This document shows positions 50,131 through 60,800 of a stretch of 64,000 nucleotides of DNA, one piece after another. A program made the translations under genes and the position numbers. The DNA lies in assembly GCF_000327385.1 (NCBI RefSeq), contig NW_008706747.1, positions 271,610-335,609 on the forward strand, given 5' to 3'. The stretch's first letter is position 1. Each line of letters starts with the position of its first letter. The notes under the pieces are model-generated. The model had not been told where the DNA came from, did not search any database, and was given only the letters and a program-made list of their open reading frames with translations. This DNA is from Lottia gigantea. Taxonomy: Eukaryota; Mollusca; Gastropoda; Lottiidae.

Positions 50131-51660
50131 TTGTCAGAATTTTATTAAATAATGTGTGTTTGTTTAAATCAACAATATCTTGCACAAATTAGATTTTTGG
50201 TATGATTTGACACTGATGGGTGACTCCCTTTGATATACTCATAATCTATCAGGAAAGTGGGCTTATCTTGCTAGGCAACCACTTGTTATATTCAAACTGG
50301 CCAATCGACCTTGCGGCTCAAATGGAAGTAAACATTGGGCGAATTGTCCATATTTTCATGCTACAGACCGAAACTTTTGAATTTAAACGAGTGATCTGTG
50401 ACAACATTTGTGTAGACCTTATTCGCATTCTGAATTATACCCCCATTTCACCAAGGATTGTTTTGATCCTGATAGTACCGATCTGGAATAAAGTCTGGAA
50501 CCTACGAGCACTTCCTTATAGTTACCCTTTTAGGTTTGAAAACAGTAGGTAGACGATTTAATTTCCGGTACACTTCCCACGGAGGACAGAGGCTGTTGTG
50601 CCAAATACTGTCAGCACCAACCAATCCTTGAAAAAATGAACGATCGCGCGAGAAACACCACCCCTATGATAACCGCACGCACCAAATCGGTCAAAAAAGG
50701 GGGACAATTGATTGTTTGATTTTGATGGTTTGGTTAAGATCCGCATTAAGTTGACAAACACTATAATATTTTACCATAAAAGATGTTGACATTAACCTTA
50801 ACTGAAGTGTCCTACAAATAATGGACCCGAAATCATCATCGATTTAATTCTATTTTTATCGATGAATAATTTTTTAATATTTTCGAACCATTCATAACAA
50901 ATGTTATGAAATTAAATATGATGAATACTCGATTCGAGTGAAGTAGCTGTAATTGATAATAAAACTTACATTAATAAGTATAGGAGACGTCAGAATATAT
51001 TAATTATCAATAATGAAATCTTGCGTATTCCTGCAACCACCAGTTCAATACTTGTATGGAATCGTTGAGGATGGAGCAAAGTCCTCTCAACTATTGGAGG
51101 CATGTATGATGTTAGGAACTATCGAACATACCGTTGTATATCGTTGGTAGAATGTATAGTTGTGCTTTCATTTTAGCTTTAAAATTCATCAATAAGGGCG
51201 AAACTTTGTGAAATTGAAATAGACCACGGCCTAAAGTAGGCTAATGCCACTGTCCAGGCAATATTTCGTTCTTTGCACACTACAATAAGATCCAGAAAAG
51301 TAGGGAGTGCAACTTTTTCCACTTGTGGATGCAAGCAAAGGTAAAGGGAGATAACTCTATAGAATTTAAAATATTTTTTAACCATAACCATTAATCCGCT
51401 ATTTGGAATCTAAGAAATGACTTTTTTGCGATTGATAGTTTCATAAGCTTGTAGAAATGATTCCCGAGGCCCAAATACTTTTATTTCCCCTCCCTCCCTT
51501 TCCCATCACCCCAAAAAATGTTCATTTCTGCCTCTTTCGGACTACTTTATAAAGTTATTACCGCTAATGCCTCTGTGCCTGTCTCATTTGCCCAATTTTA
51601 TGCAGATGAGTAGGACGTGTAATTCCATTCATTTAATTTCAAAATTTCAATCTGGATGAT
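50131..51660. other. Spacer with a G+C-richer patch
   Basis: No gene recognised. The patch at about 50,550-50,710 ('gatcgcgcgagaaac', 'accgcacgcaccaaatcggt') is much richer in G+C and CpG than its surroundings. A 110-codon plus frame (50220-50552) stops just before it and has no recognisable domain. It may be a decayed mobile element fragment. Confidence 0.4.
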
Positions 51661-52260
51661 AATTAAAGTTTGAGCTCCTATAACTTTGGAACTAATTGAG
51701 ATACAGCATCCTGTAGCAACTTTCGGTCTGCCTACAACGACGGTTTTAAAAGTCATTCAAAATCCGAAAATAAGCCAAAGATCGGACAAATTGTGTTCGT
51801 TTTGGTCAGGAAGATTTTCAAATTTCGACCCAAATTTTTTTCTCTTTTTTGGCTTAAATCGATTTGGAATCCCGGTTTATTGTGCCGTGTAAAAGCGGAT
51901 CTTGGTTACCTACCCACCAAAACTCAATTCTATCGCATTTACGATTTGCCTACAATAACGGTTTTTAGAAAGTCCTTCCAAACCCTCAAGTAGGCAAAAA
52001 ATAGGCAAAATTTTCATCGTTTTTATCAGCGAAAATTTCAAATTTCGACCACATTTTTTTTTCTCTTTTGTTGAAAAAGATTTATGGAGACCGAAGGAGG
52101 TGGGAAATTTGATTCAAACTTGTTTTCTTCATTTTGGCGAACAAATAAAGAGGAAAAACTGAGCAAATTATGACTATTTTTTCAAAAAAACTCAAAGTTT
52201 GAGCGGCTGTAACTTTGGAACCAATTGAGATACGGAAACTCTGTGTATATAACAATTGTT
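51661..52260. repeat. Complex repeat with internal duplications
   Basis: 'gtttgagc..ctgtaactttggaac.aattgagatac' occurs at 51668-51712 and 52195-52240. Inside, 'gcctacaa.gacggtttt' (51730 and 51948) and 'caaatttcgacc..atttttttctctttt' (51820 and 52038) recur about 218 bases apart. Old nested tandem duplications in a non-coding repeat. Short open frames over it are not genes. Confidence 0.65.
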
Positions 52261-52299
52261 TTTTAAAGCAAAATTGAAATTGGTGAATGGTGATTTTTT

Positions 52300-53025
52300 T
52301 AAATTTAGGTGTTTTTTCTTTACAAAATTTTGGTCTCTTTGAGCTTAGTGTATGTTGATCCTATGACCTATTTGGTATAGAAGATTGAAATTTGGAACAC
52401 CTCTAGACATTTTGAATAATAATTGACCTATGTCAAAAAGTTGAGGTGGGCGTGGCACATCCGGGTTAAATTACTCGTTGTTTACATTTTGAAGCAGGGG
52501 CATAACTCGCATAGAATATATTTGTTCAAAAAGAAACTTTCCACACAACTTCCTCATCCATTTGGCCAGTTGTTTCAGCTTTCTAGTTCAAAAAAAAGGA
52601 ACAGGGTTTAGAATTTTCGATTTTTTACCTTGACTTTAAAGGACCTTGACATTTGTAAGATCAAAGAGACATTGACCTTGGCTTGAGATTCATACTTTCA
52701 TATTTGATGTCCAACATCAATTTCCGGTTTTATACCGTTTGTATTTTCAAAGTTTGATGTCTGATATCTCGTGACATAGACCTTTATTGACCTTCACCGT
52801 AACAAGGTCAAAGGTCATTGACTTTGGCAATCTGCTGATTCTTTCAGATTTGATGTCTGAGATCTACTACCGGTTACACAACCTTCCAAAAAGAGAATTT
52901 TACACGACTTTTGACTGCTTTAGCACGTGACCTATTTAACGTAGAAGATTGATTTTTTTCAGATTCCTTAGCAAATTTGCACATTAACAGAATCCCACTC
53001 AGTACCACTAGTGGTTCTAGTATTT
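52300..53025. repeat. Non-coding repeat rich in 'ccttgac'/'aggtca' words
   Basis: 'gacctattt..tatagaagattga' occurs at 52364 and, diverged, at 52929. Between them lie many TTGACC/AGGTCA words and 'gatgtctgagatct'-type motifs. It ends near a perfect palindrome ACCACTAGTGGT (53004-53015). It is probably the remainder of the same mollusc-type repeat complex as 49.6-52.3 kb. Confidence 0.55.
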
Positions 53026-53670
53026 ATCTGTTAGTTTAATGAAACCTTTTTTACCAATCGAACCACACACTAGACATATATATGACAAAATAGTATAAAA
53101 GGTTGGTAACCAACACTATGTCTCTATTCAGTGTGGATTTGTCTAAATCGAAACCGTATGGATTCATCTTCTGTCTAAGAACTATTTTGAACGCGATCGG
53201 AAAGAGTTCGTTAAAAGATTTCTTTGTGATTCCTACTCTCAGATAGAACAAGTAATTTCCAGAATTAATGTGATGTGAATTCCATGTCTTATTTTTGCAA
53301 AATGTTTGCCTGGATTTAAATTCCTCCTTCAAAAATATCTGTAAAGGATGGTGGGTGATGTGATAAGTCTTTTATTAGGTTAATGTCACCAAATCCATTT
53401 AAATTTACACCAACAAAATTGGTTTAGTTTGAAACCCTTAAAAGCGACAAATCGAATTTCTACTGAGTTACAAATAGAATTAAAAGTTAAAGTTGGTCCG
53501 GAGTAACTTTAAGTTTAGCATTTAATTAGCTAATTTTTAAATACATTTAAGAAAATTGCATGTTGTTGCATGCATACAAAATATTAAATTAAATGAAAAG
53601 TTAACGTTAATCGGGCAGAATCAAATTAAATAAGGCTTACATTTATTTGATGCATATAGATCATTAATCA
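53026..53670. other. Spacer without a recognised gene
   Basis: AT-rich sequence between two repeat copies. A 93-codon minus-strand frame (53051-53332) has no recognisable domain or splice support. Nothing else is seen. Confidence 0.5.
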
Positions 53671-53674
53671 TGGA

Positions 53675-53875
53675 AATGTGGACGTATATTGCCGTTGCAC
53701 CTGTCCGTCCGTCCGTCCGTCCGTCAACATTTGTTTTATGCACGATAGAGGCTACAGTTTTTATCTGATCTTGATGAAAATTGTTATGCATGTATATATT
53801 GATGAGAACTCGGTCAAGTTCGAAATTGGAAATAATCGGATGAACGGTTTAATTATATGCAATAAGAACATAATG
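53675..53875. repeat. GTCC-headed dispersed repeat, one unit
   Basis: Six GTCC units (53702-53725) are followed by 'atgcacgatagaggctacag', 'gatgaaaattgttatgcatg' and 'ttgatgagaactcggtcaagtt', then 'ggatgaacggttt'. This is the same layout as the first unit at 49.6 kb, with independent mutations, so it is a separate insertion. Confidence 0.75.
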
Positions 53876-54299
53876 ATATGATTAAGAATACATGATAATT
53901 CATTAGAAACACCAATTAATCAAATCGTTTGCTTAATTTAACACTAAAAAGTAAGGAACCCAACGTTGAGTCATCTAATAAACACTAATTTTAGCATCTA
54001 CAATCGTGTTTTTTCCCATTAAATCACATTTTGAACATTGAATATTCTACGTCTTGTCGACAAGATCGAATGCTCTATGTGACATCAAATACAGCTAACC
54101 TCGAGCTAAATGACAACAAGAAATTATTTCTAAAAAAATACCATATATGAACTTAACTGCTGCCTAATATCGCGACGTGGCGATAGCTGAACTTTTCCAT
54201 GTGGATAATTATGGATACATGTGGATAAGAAGGGTCAATTGTCTACTCTATTATTAATAAGCTTATGAACGTGTCCCCTCTCCTTCATTTCACTCTTCT

Positions 54300-54700
54300 G
54301 ATTTTATTGACATTTATACAACAATACAATACAATACATTTTATTCAATACTTACAGGATATGCCTATTGTACACAAATAAACACCATTGTTTGGAGATC
54401 GGAGAGAAAGTTTGGTCTAATTCTAATTAGACTTGACAAATTTTGAATGAAAAGTACTCAGAAGCTACTTTCAATGGGTGACTCGCAAGGAAGCCATGAG
54501 ATCTCTTTGTACCATAGATAAACACATTACATTAATACTATTTTTTATAAAAGATAAACAATGTTTAATTATATTATAAAGAAATTATATTAATATTTTT
54601 TTTATAAAAGATAAACAGTACATATTTGTAAAAATGTTTTAAACAATCTATATCCATTTTCTATTACAGATAAACAATATATATTTGCATTTTGTAATTA
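54300..54700. repeat. AT-rich short repeats
   Basis: A short 'acaatacaatacaatacat' run at about 54320-54340 is followed by three imperfect copies of a 'tattttttataaaagataaacaat' word near 54538, 54592 and 54655. Origin unknown; possibly the tail of a decayed retroposon. Confidence 0.45.
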
Positions 54701-55312
54701 TAACAAGTTACGTTCATAGAGATGAAAATACAAAATACAAAATGCGTACAAAGATAGGAAATATGATAGATGTTGTATATATATAAACATGATGGAAACA
54801 TCTGAATAAAAAGTGAAAGTAGTCAAATACAAATTCAGGTTATTGCGACAAGCACGCAGAGTTACAACTTAGTCGAGCACATGTATGTGTTTGTCAAAAC
54901 AAAAACACAAGAAGTCAAATCCACTTAATCGAGTAAGTCAATCAAACAGATCCTGATACAGAACAAGTGTGGCTTTATGACAGCATTGTAAGAACAATGC
55001 GTATAAAATTATTATTTAGGAAAAGGGGACTGAAAAAAGGTCATAAAGCTTTCTCATGTGTTATTGTTGCTGGGTCGTAGATTCTTCGGAATATTGAGAA
55101 CTACTTCTAGGGATAAAATCCCTTTTGGTGTAAACAAAAAAATATACGTTACGAGATTGTTCTCGAAAAATCATTATTTTGATTTTTTTATTGGTTCTTA
55201 TTTAACCGATTAAAATATATGCCCAAAATATTGTGGCTAACTGTGTTTTTATGGTTACTTTTATGGTATCGTTATGTTAACTGTGTTTTTCATCCACAAA
55301 TAAAATGGACTG
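54701..55312. other. Spacer without a recognised gene
   Basis: AT-rich, no coding signal. The word 'taactgtgttttt' occurs twice (about 55239 and 55279), just before the first 101-bp direct repeat. Confidence 0.5.
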
Positions 55313-55413
55313 ATCTTGTTTAGTTTGTTATCGTATCCGAATAAGCACAGCTATTTTCGATCAACAATATCTGTGATCAATTCATTATATAATACAATAA
55401 CCTACTATTATCA
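55313..55413. repeat. 101-bp direct repeat, copy 1
   Basis: From 'atcttgtttagtttgtta' to 'cctactattatca' this matches 55843-55943 at 98 of 101 positions. All three differences are C/T transitions. Offset is exactly 530 bases. Confidence 0.95.
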
Positions 55414-55842
55414 TTAGTAGACACCAATATCATCTTGGTCTAGCATAACGTCTATTTCATGGATATTAATTTTTAGGTGACTTAATTACATGTACTTTGT
55501 ATTGGGGTCCCTAAATATGACACTACTGCTATTGTTTTAATCCTGACGTTGTGCAATATTGTTTTAAGCCATCCATATCACATATCATTTAAAAGAAAAT
55601 AAAAAGTATATTCTGATTATGAAAATCACTTTGATACATACATATAAGAAGTTTGAATCTTAAAGAAAATGTTTATGCCTTATTGTTATAAATTGTTGGA
55701 AATAAAACCAATCATACATAAACAATCTGAAAAAAGCAAACCCTTTTGTGTATTAGAGATTATGGTACAACCATTCTAAGTTGCAAAAATTTTAATTTTC
55801 GGATGACTATAAAATTGGAAGTTTTCAACCAATATCAGAATA
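55414..55842. other. Spacer between the two 101-bp repeats
   Basis: Some 429 bases of AT-rich non-coding sequence, with no open frame of note. It does not contain a further copy of the repeat. Confidence 0.6.
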
Positions 55843-55943
55843 ATCTTGTTTAGTTTGTTATCGTATCTGAATAAGCACAGCTATCTTCGATCAACAATAT
55901 CTGTGATCAATTCATTATATAACACAATAACCTACTATTATCA
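55843..55943. repeat. 101-bp direct repeat, copy 2
   Basis: Partner of 55313-55413 with three transitions. The identity stops abruptly on both sides, which suggests a recent local duplication or two copies of a short mobile repeat. The ends lack a clear TG...CA or inverted terminal structure. Confidence 0.95.
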
Positions 55944-56166
55944 CTGTGGAATCTATGCAAAAAGTTATCGTCAAGTGTATCTTGGTTCAATCAGATCTAT
56001 AATTTACATTCATGTTTATTACATAAATAATAAAAGATATTACAGGACAAATGCCCCATGCCAAATTTAACAAAAAATAAGTATATAAAAAAAATTTGCA
56101 TGAAAAATTGAAAATATAAATACAGTTGATTATATCCGCTAAATATACCGCTTATGGTAAAAAAAA

Positions 56167-56480
56167 TGAAATGAATGGAAATTTACTTCCTACTTTTCTG
56201 CACTAATGAAAACTGCCCTTGCCATGCAGGGTACAATAAGAGAAATGTTGCCAGGACAGCAGCATAAGCCTGCTCTTTTGTTCGATTTCCAACAATCGAG
56301 GGATCGTTAACGTGCACAGGCAGTAGCACAGGAGGCCCCGGTTTATTATCCCATCCAAAAGACTAAACGCTTTTTCCATCTGGAAACCGGGTTGAAAAAT
56401 CCGAAATTGTTATCTCGACCTATCTCGGGATTGAACCCTGGAGCATGCCTATGGTACAGGTGGCCTACCAAAAGCCTTGT
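56167..56480 (-). mobile_element. SINE, family 1, core plus tRNA-like head
   Basis: On the minus strand the order is a tRNA-like head with B box GGGTTCAATCCCG (about 56427-56440), then 'tttcggatttttcaacccgg', then the core with 'gtgcacgttaacgatccc' and the reverse of 'ccatgcagggtaca'. This copy links the head seen at 36.8 kb to the core seen at 25.1, 36.6 and 48.3 kb and fixes the element's sense as minus. Confidence 0.7.
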
Positions 56481-57812
56481 AATGAAAGGCAATAGAATTT
56501 TTGCCTCATAGGAAAAAGACCCTAGATACGGCTATACAAAAAATAGTATGTTAGTTAAAATGAATGAAGGCACTATAAATTTACATAAGTACTTCGATTT
56601 CTCACAAAATCAGACACAACTTTATGAAGAGTGTTGTAGTCCTCCTAAAATAAAAAATATTCAAACTTTGTTGGAGTTTTTTTTTGTAAAATATGGAAAT
56701 TATGTAGGTTCTTTAATTTGTTTTTCGACGATTTTTCACAAAATCAGACAACTTTATGAAGAATATTTTAAATGTAGCTCATTAAATGGTTTAATTTCCT
56801 TTCAAGTAATTTCATTTCTAAATCTGTGAAGAAGTATCAAACTTTCGAAATTGTCTTAATTTTGTAAACCATTTGAATATATTAATACTTTCTAATTGGG
56901 ATTTTCTTCCATTTATTGATAGTTTAATTCCTTTGTTCATTAACATTGGTTAAATTGAGACTTAAATGGGCTTCTGTACCTGTGATTGTATGGTTAGTCC
57001 AATCTGACTGTGAATTTTCCTCGCAACATTGAATATTTCAACTTCATCGTCTAATCTTATTCGTTGTAAAATATTCATCAATATACAGAATATTCGAGCA
57101 TATTGTGTATCCCTGAAAACGAAAGTAGGTTATATTGATAATTCAAAAACACACGAACACATAAAAAGATATATGGAAATAAGTACAATTTTGAAAAAGG
57201 GAACTTTGTTAAAAATTTCAACAAACACGAAATTCCCCCATTTACTGAAAAACCAAAATCATCCATATATATTGTTGACTAAGGCCTGTAAATTATTGGC
57301 TGGAACCTTCCTTTGATAATTGATCAAAATGCCCAAATCTCGATTTTATGGTTGAGGTCGCTGGATGTACTTAACGACCTCCGTGAAAGTTACGCTTGCG
57401 CTGTGCAACATATCACGGTAATAAATGGCCATATTTACTTTTTATCACAATATTGTCACCTGATTCTGGTAATTTAAATATTGGAGGCTGGTCGTTTAGC
57501 GATACAGGTGTTTGTAAACAAAGTCAATGAAAACAAAAACTCCGTAAGATAAGGATCCAAAATGATAATAAAATGTATAATTGGATAACCAATAGTCACA
57601 ATATAGCATTAAATGCATTATGTAAGTGTCGAATTATCTCCTAAAATTTCTATAGTTAGGTCGCAAGATTACTATCACTTGACAAATCACTGCCAAATAC
57701 CGGAAGAAGAGAGTCTCGCCCAAGAAGACACAACAGAATTCACTATTCGTTACCGAGTCAGATTCAGCTTATGGAACTGCCGAGGATTGCCGAATATGGA
57801 TGTGATGGATTA
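56481..57812. other. Spacer beyond the 3' end of the phosphatase gene
   Basis: No minus-strand exon for the missing C-terminal part of D2 was found here. Plus-strand frames of 93 and 95 codons (56548-56829, 57029-57316) are Lys/Ile/Asn-rich and unrecognised. A weak phosphatase-like plus-strand stretch overlaps the right edge and is listed separately. Confidence 0.45.
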
Positions 57813-57831
57813 TTTATTGAAGATAATTGGG
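57715..57831 (+). pseudogene. Possible PTP-domain exon fragment in antisense (weak)
   Basis: A plus-strand frame contains EDTTEFTIRY followed by [20 protein letters not shown] and ends at a GGTGAGAAA donor-like site. The layout resembles the WPD-loop exon of the minus-strand gene (DDTTHEF, then [15 protein letters not shown]): DTT, then W..+G.P, then an acidic and hydrophobic helix. No neighbouring plus-strand exons were found, and it overlaps the proposed last exon on the other strand, so chance similarity is quite possible. Confidence 0.2.
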
Positions 57832-57856
57832 TGAGAAATCAGCGTTCTCGACACGC
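57814..57856 (-). CDS. RPTP exon 16, tentative terminal exon
   Basis: After a 63-nt intron with a long T tract and a 'cactaag' acceptor, the phase left by exon 15 is completed and about 14 codons ([14 protein letters not shown]) lead to TAA. The stop overlaps an AATAAA (57813-57818). If correct, D2 ends where the Cys-loop would lie and the last helices are missing. The alternative is that the true 3' exons lie further downstream and this is chance. Confidence 0.35.
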
Positions 57857-60800
57857 CTTAGTGCACAGCAAAAAAAAAATCAATAGTAATGAATTTTGTC
57901 AGTAAGAAGGTTGCCGTACCTTGTAAAAACTGCGACAGAGTCAAAATCATTGTGGAAAGTATCCATTTGTTCTAATATATCCATATTGTACTTATATAAA
58001 GTTCTAGGAATATTTTTACAACTTTTATCGAAATTGATCATGATTACATTTACTTCTTGCTCTGGTTGACCCTGTAAATCAAGCAAACGTTCAAATGAAA
58101 ATTGTCGATAGTTAACAGTCAGAGATATTTTTCAGTATGCGCCTAGATTTTTTACTTTAATTGTACACTTTACTGAGTAAGTATTCCTAAATCTAAATCA
58201 AGCTATCTTTAGTAACAAGTACGATCATAAAAAATACCTGATGTTGAAAAAAATATTAAAATAGCAATACTCATCGACAAATTGTGAAGTTTACCTGTGC
58301 GGATGATATTGAAACCAGCAGAGTTTTTAGCTCATTACTAACAGTCTTCTCTGATTTAACTTCAACCATAACATCGCCATATATTTCTTCAGAGCCAACG
58401 TCGGGACATACGACCTCTTTGTTCTGTAATGGAATTCTTGAATTACGAAAGATTTTTGGCACTTAATCGGACTTTAAAACTATAGGCATATTTTGCAAAT
58501 AGATATGAATTTGTCAAGGCCTATTTTGACAATAATCCTTCTTGGGGGTAAATTTTAGTCTTGAATATATGTAAATAGTAATAATAGAAGTACTAGAAAT
58601 GTAGCCTCAATGGGTCAACTTTACTTCGCCATTCAAAATTTGGTGTGCATATTAATATCCTTACCGTACTATCTAAAATAAATACGAGGACAGGAATGTG
58701 TGCTCCATGTACAGCCATCCAAATATCGTTAAGGGGAATATTTTTCAGTTCTTCAAATAAAATACTGTTTTGGCAAGTATATGACTGAAAAGAAAATAAT
58801 TTTATGTATGAGTCATGTTGTGACGGTAACTAATAGGAGGTGTTTTTCTGTTTGAAAATCCAACTTGCTACCGATGAGCATTACAGAGGTTCACAAGAGG
58901 TTGTATATTGGTAATATTTACAGCTTCTGTTTTTTCAGGCTTTACGACCGTCTCTTGTTTGTGAAATATCGGACATAGGAATGGAAAGTTTCCTCGAAAC
59001 ACATAAGGATATTTAGCAATCTTCTTTTAAATGCTGTAGCCTTAAAAGACGAGTTGGGGAATATTTTGACATCGAGTAATCACCATAGACGAATGAACAT
59101 AGCAACTTTAAATACCTACCGAAAATCTGTATAGTTGTGTTCTGTTATTTATTATCTGTTTATTATTTTCTATTGTCTCTGAAAGGTAGTACAGAATAAA
59201 TTCGGATATTTACATACAATTTCACAAAATCTTTGCAGTTCTTTCCGTCTTTTTACCAATTTTAACAATTTAAAAAAAAGTGCGTGCATTCAGTTTATCA
59301 GATTATTTTTTATTTACTTTTACACATTCAATATCAGTCGTTTTTTACTTCTGTTAACCCTAGGTTATTTATTGTTTCACATAGATACTGAGCTAAAAAC
59401 ATGTATAGTCATGTAATAGTAAGAAGAGTTTTTGTTTCTTTTTACTAACAGTATTGGTGTTTTGGAAAGGTACTTACACCATCGAGCTAGACTGAGTGGA
59501 CACGATTTGGCAAGTGCATTAAAGGAAACGCATTTCAAATGATTAGAATCAATACCTTCATTAACCTTTACTGATTTCAGATATACAAATTGTTCTTGTA
59601 GAGTCGAATTTCCCATTTCCATGGAATCATTATGTTCTTCATACTCAGAACCAAATCTATCTTTATTCATAGCAGTATCACCTCTTTTAATACCTTCTAT
59701 TACAGCTTCGTGGATAAACTGTAGTTGAGACTGTAAATTTAATTGACAGTGTGTTTGGTATATAAACTGCATCATCAGGAATCAGTTTTGCATATGACGA
59801 CATGATTTTGATTTTAACGTGTGTTCTATTGTAACACGGAATGACTTCGTCTACTTACTGCTGTTTGGACCATTCCCTTTCTCTGTTCTCTTAGATTTTT
59901 AACACATTCCAAAACATCGACTTTACCAATATCATTATATCGTTTTAAACAGTAATCTATAGCAATATAGGTACCAGTTCTACCTACACCAGCACTAAAG
60001 ATAGAAATATCGTTTGTATAAATTTCACTAATAAATGCCGATACTATAGAATTAGGTCTACGTTGCTACAAGAATAAGTTGTATTTCCAATTATTGAGCT
60101 GAGTTAATCAGTAATAGTGTTCACAGCTCACCGTCGAAATTTGAGCCTTATAAACGCGGATAATTCTCGACACACATGGATATAAAGTCTCACATTTTGA
60201 TGGTGAGCAATGAATACTATTACGGATAAGCTTATTTTAAAAGTTTCAAGTCCAAGATACGATTGGTCAAACAGATGGCGAATCTGTCCCATTCAAGGAG
60301 ATGCAAGGGCTAAAAGATTTCATTTTTCTATAGTTTATTCAATGAATGATAAGTTAGCTCAAGCACAGACAGCCTTCTTTCTATTATATTTACCACTATG
60401 TATATACCCACCTACAATGTACAAGTACAGGTTTGGTTGAATTTGGAATGTGTTTATCAACTGTATATTTGAAATCCAACATATCGTGTATATCTGGTAC
60501 ACCATGATCTGGCCAGCTGATATAGTGAAAATGACAAAACTCGTGTGTTGTGTCATCCTTGAATTCAGAAGAAGAAATTAATTGAGCCTATATCAGTCTG
60601 GTATATTTCAGAAGAGTGTAATCCTGTAATTTTCAGTAGAACTTTCTGCAATCGTAATTTCCAAGAAGAATTTTATGACTAAAGTACCAATGGAACAGAG
60701 CTTGAATCTGACCTAGAAGAATTTTGGCTTTTTGCCATAATCTTTGTATGTTATACATGACCACAAATAGTTATATCTGTCCTGATCCAGCTGCAGTGGA

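Noticed and set aside
59995-60065. D1 of the phosphatase lacking its catalytic Cys (Phe in its place)
   Set aside because: The Phe-containing stretch is intron read-through. The true splice 'tatctttag|T' joins to VHC+AG in the upstream exon and restores [10 protein letters not shown] in correct phase.
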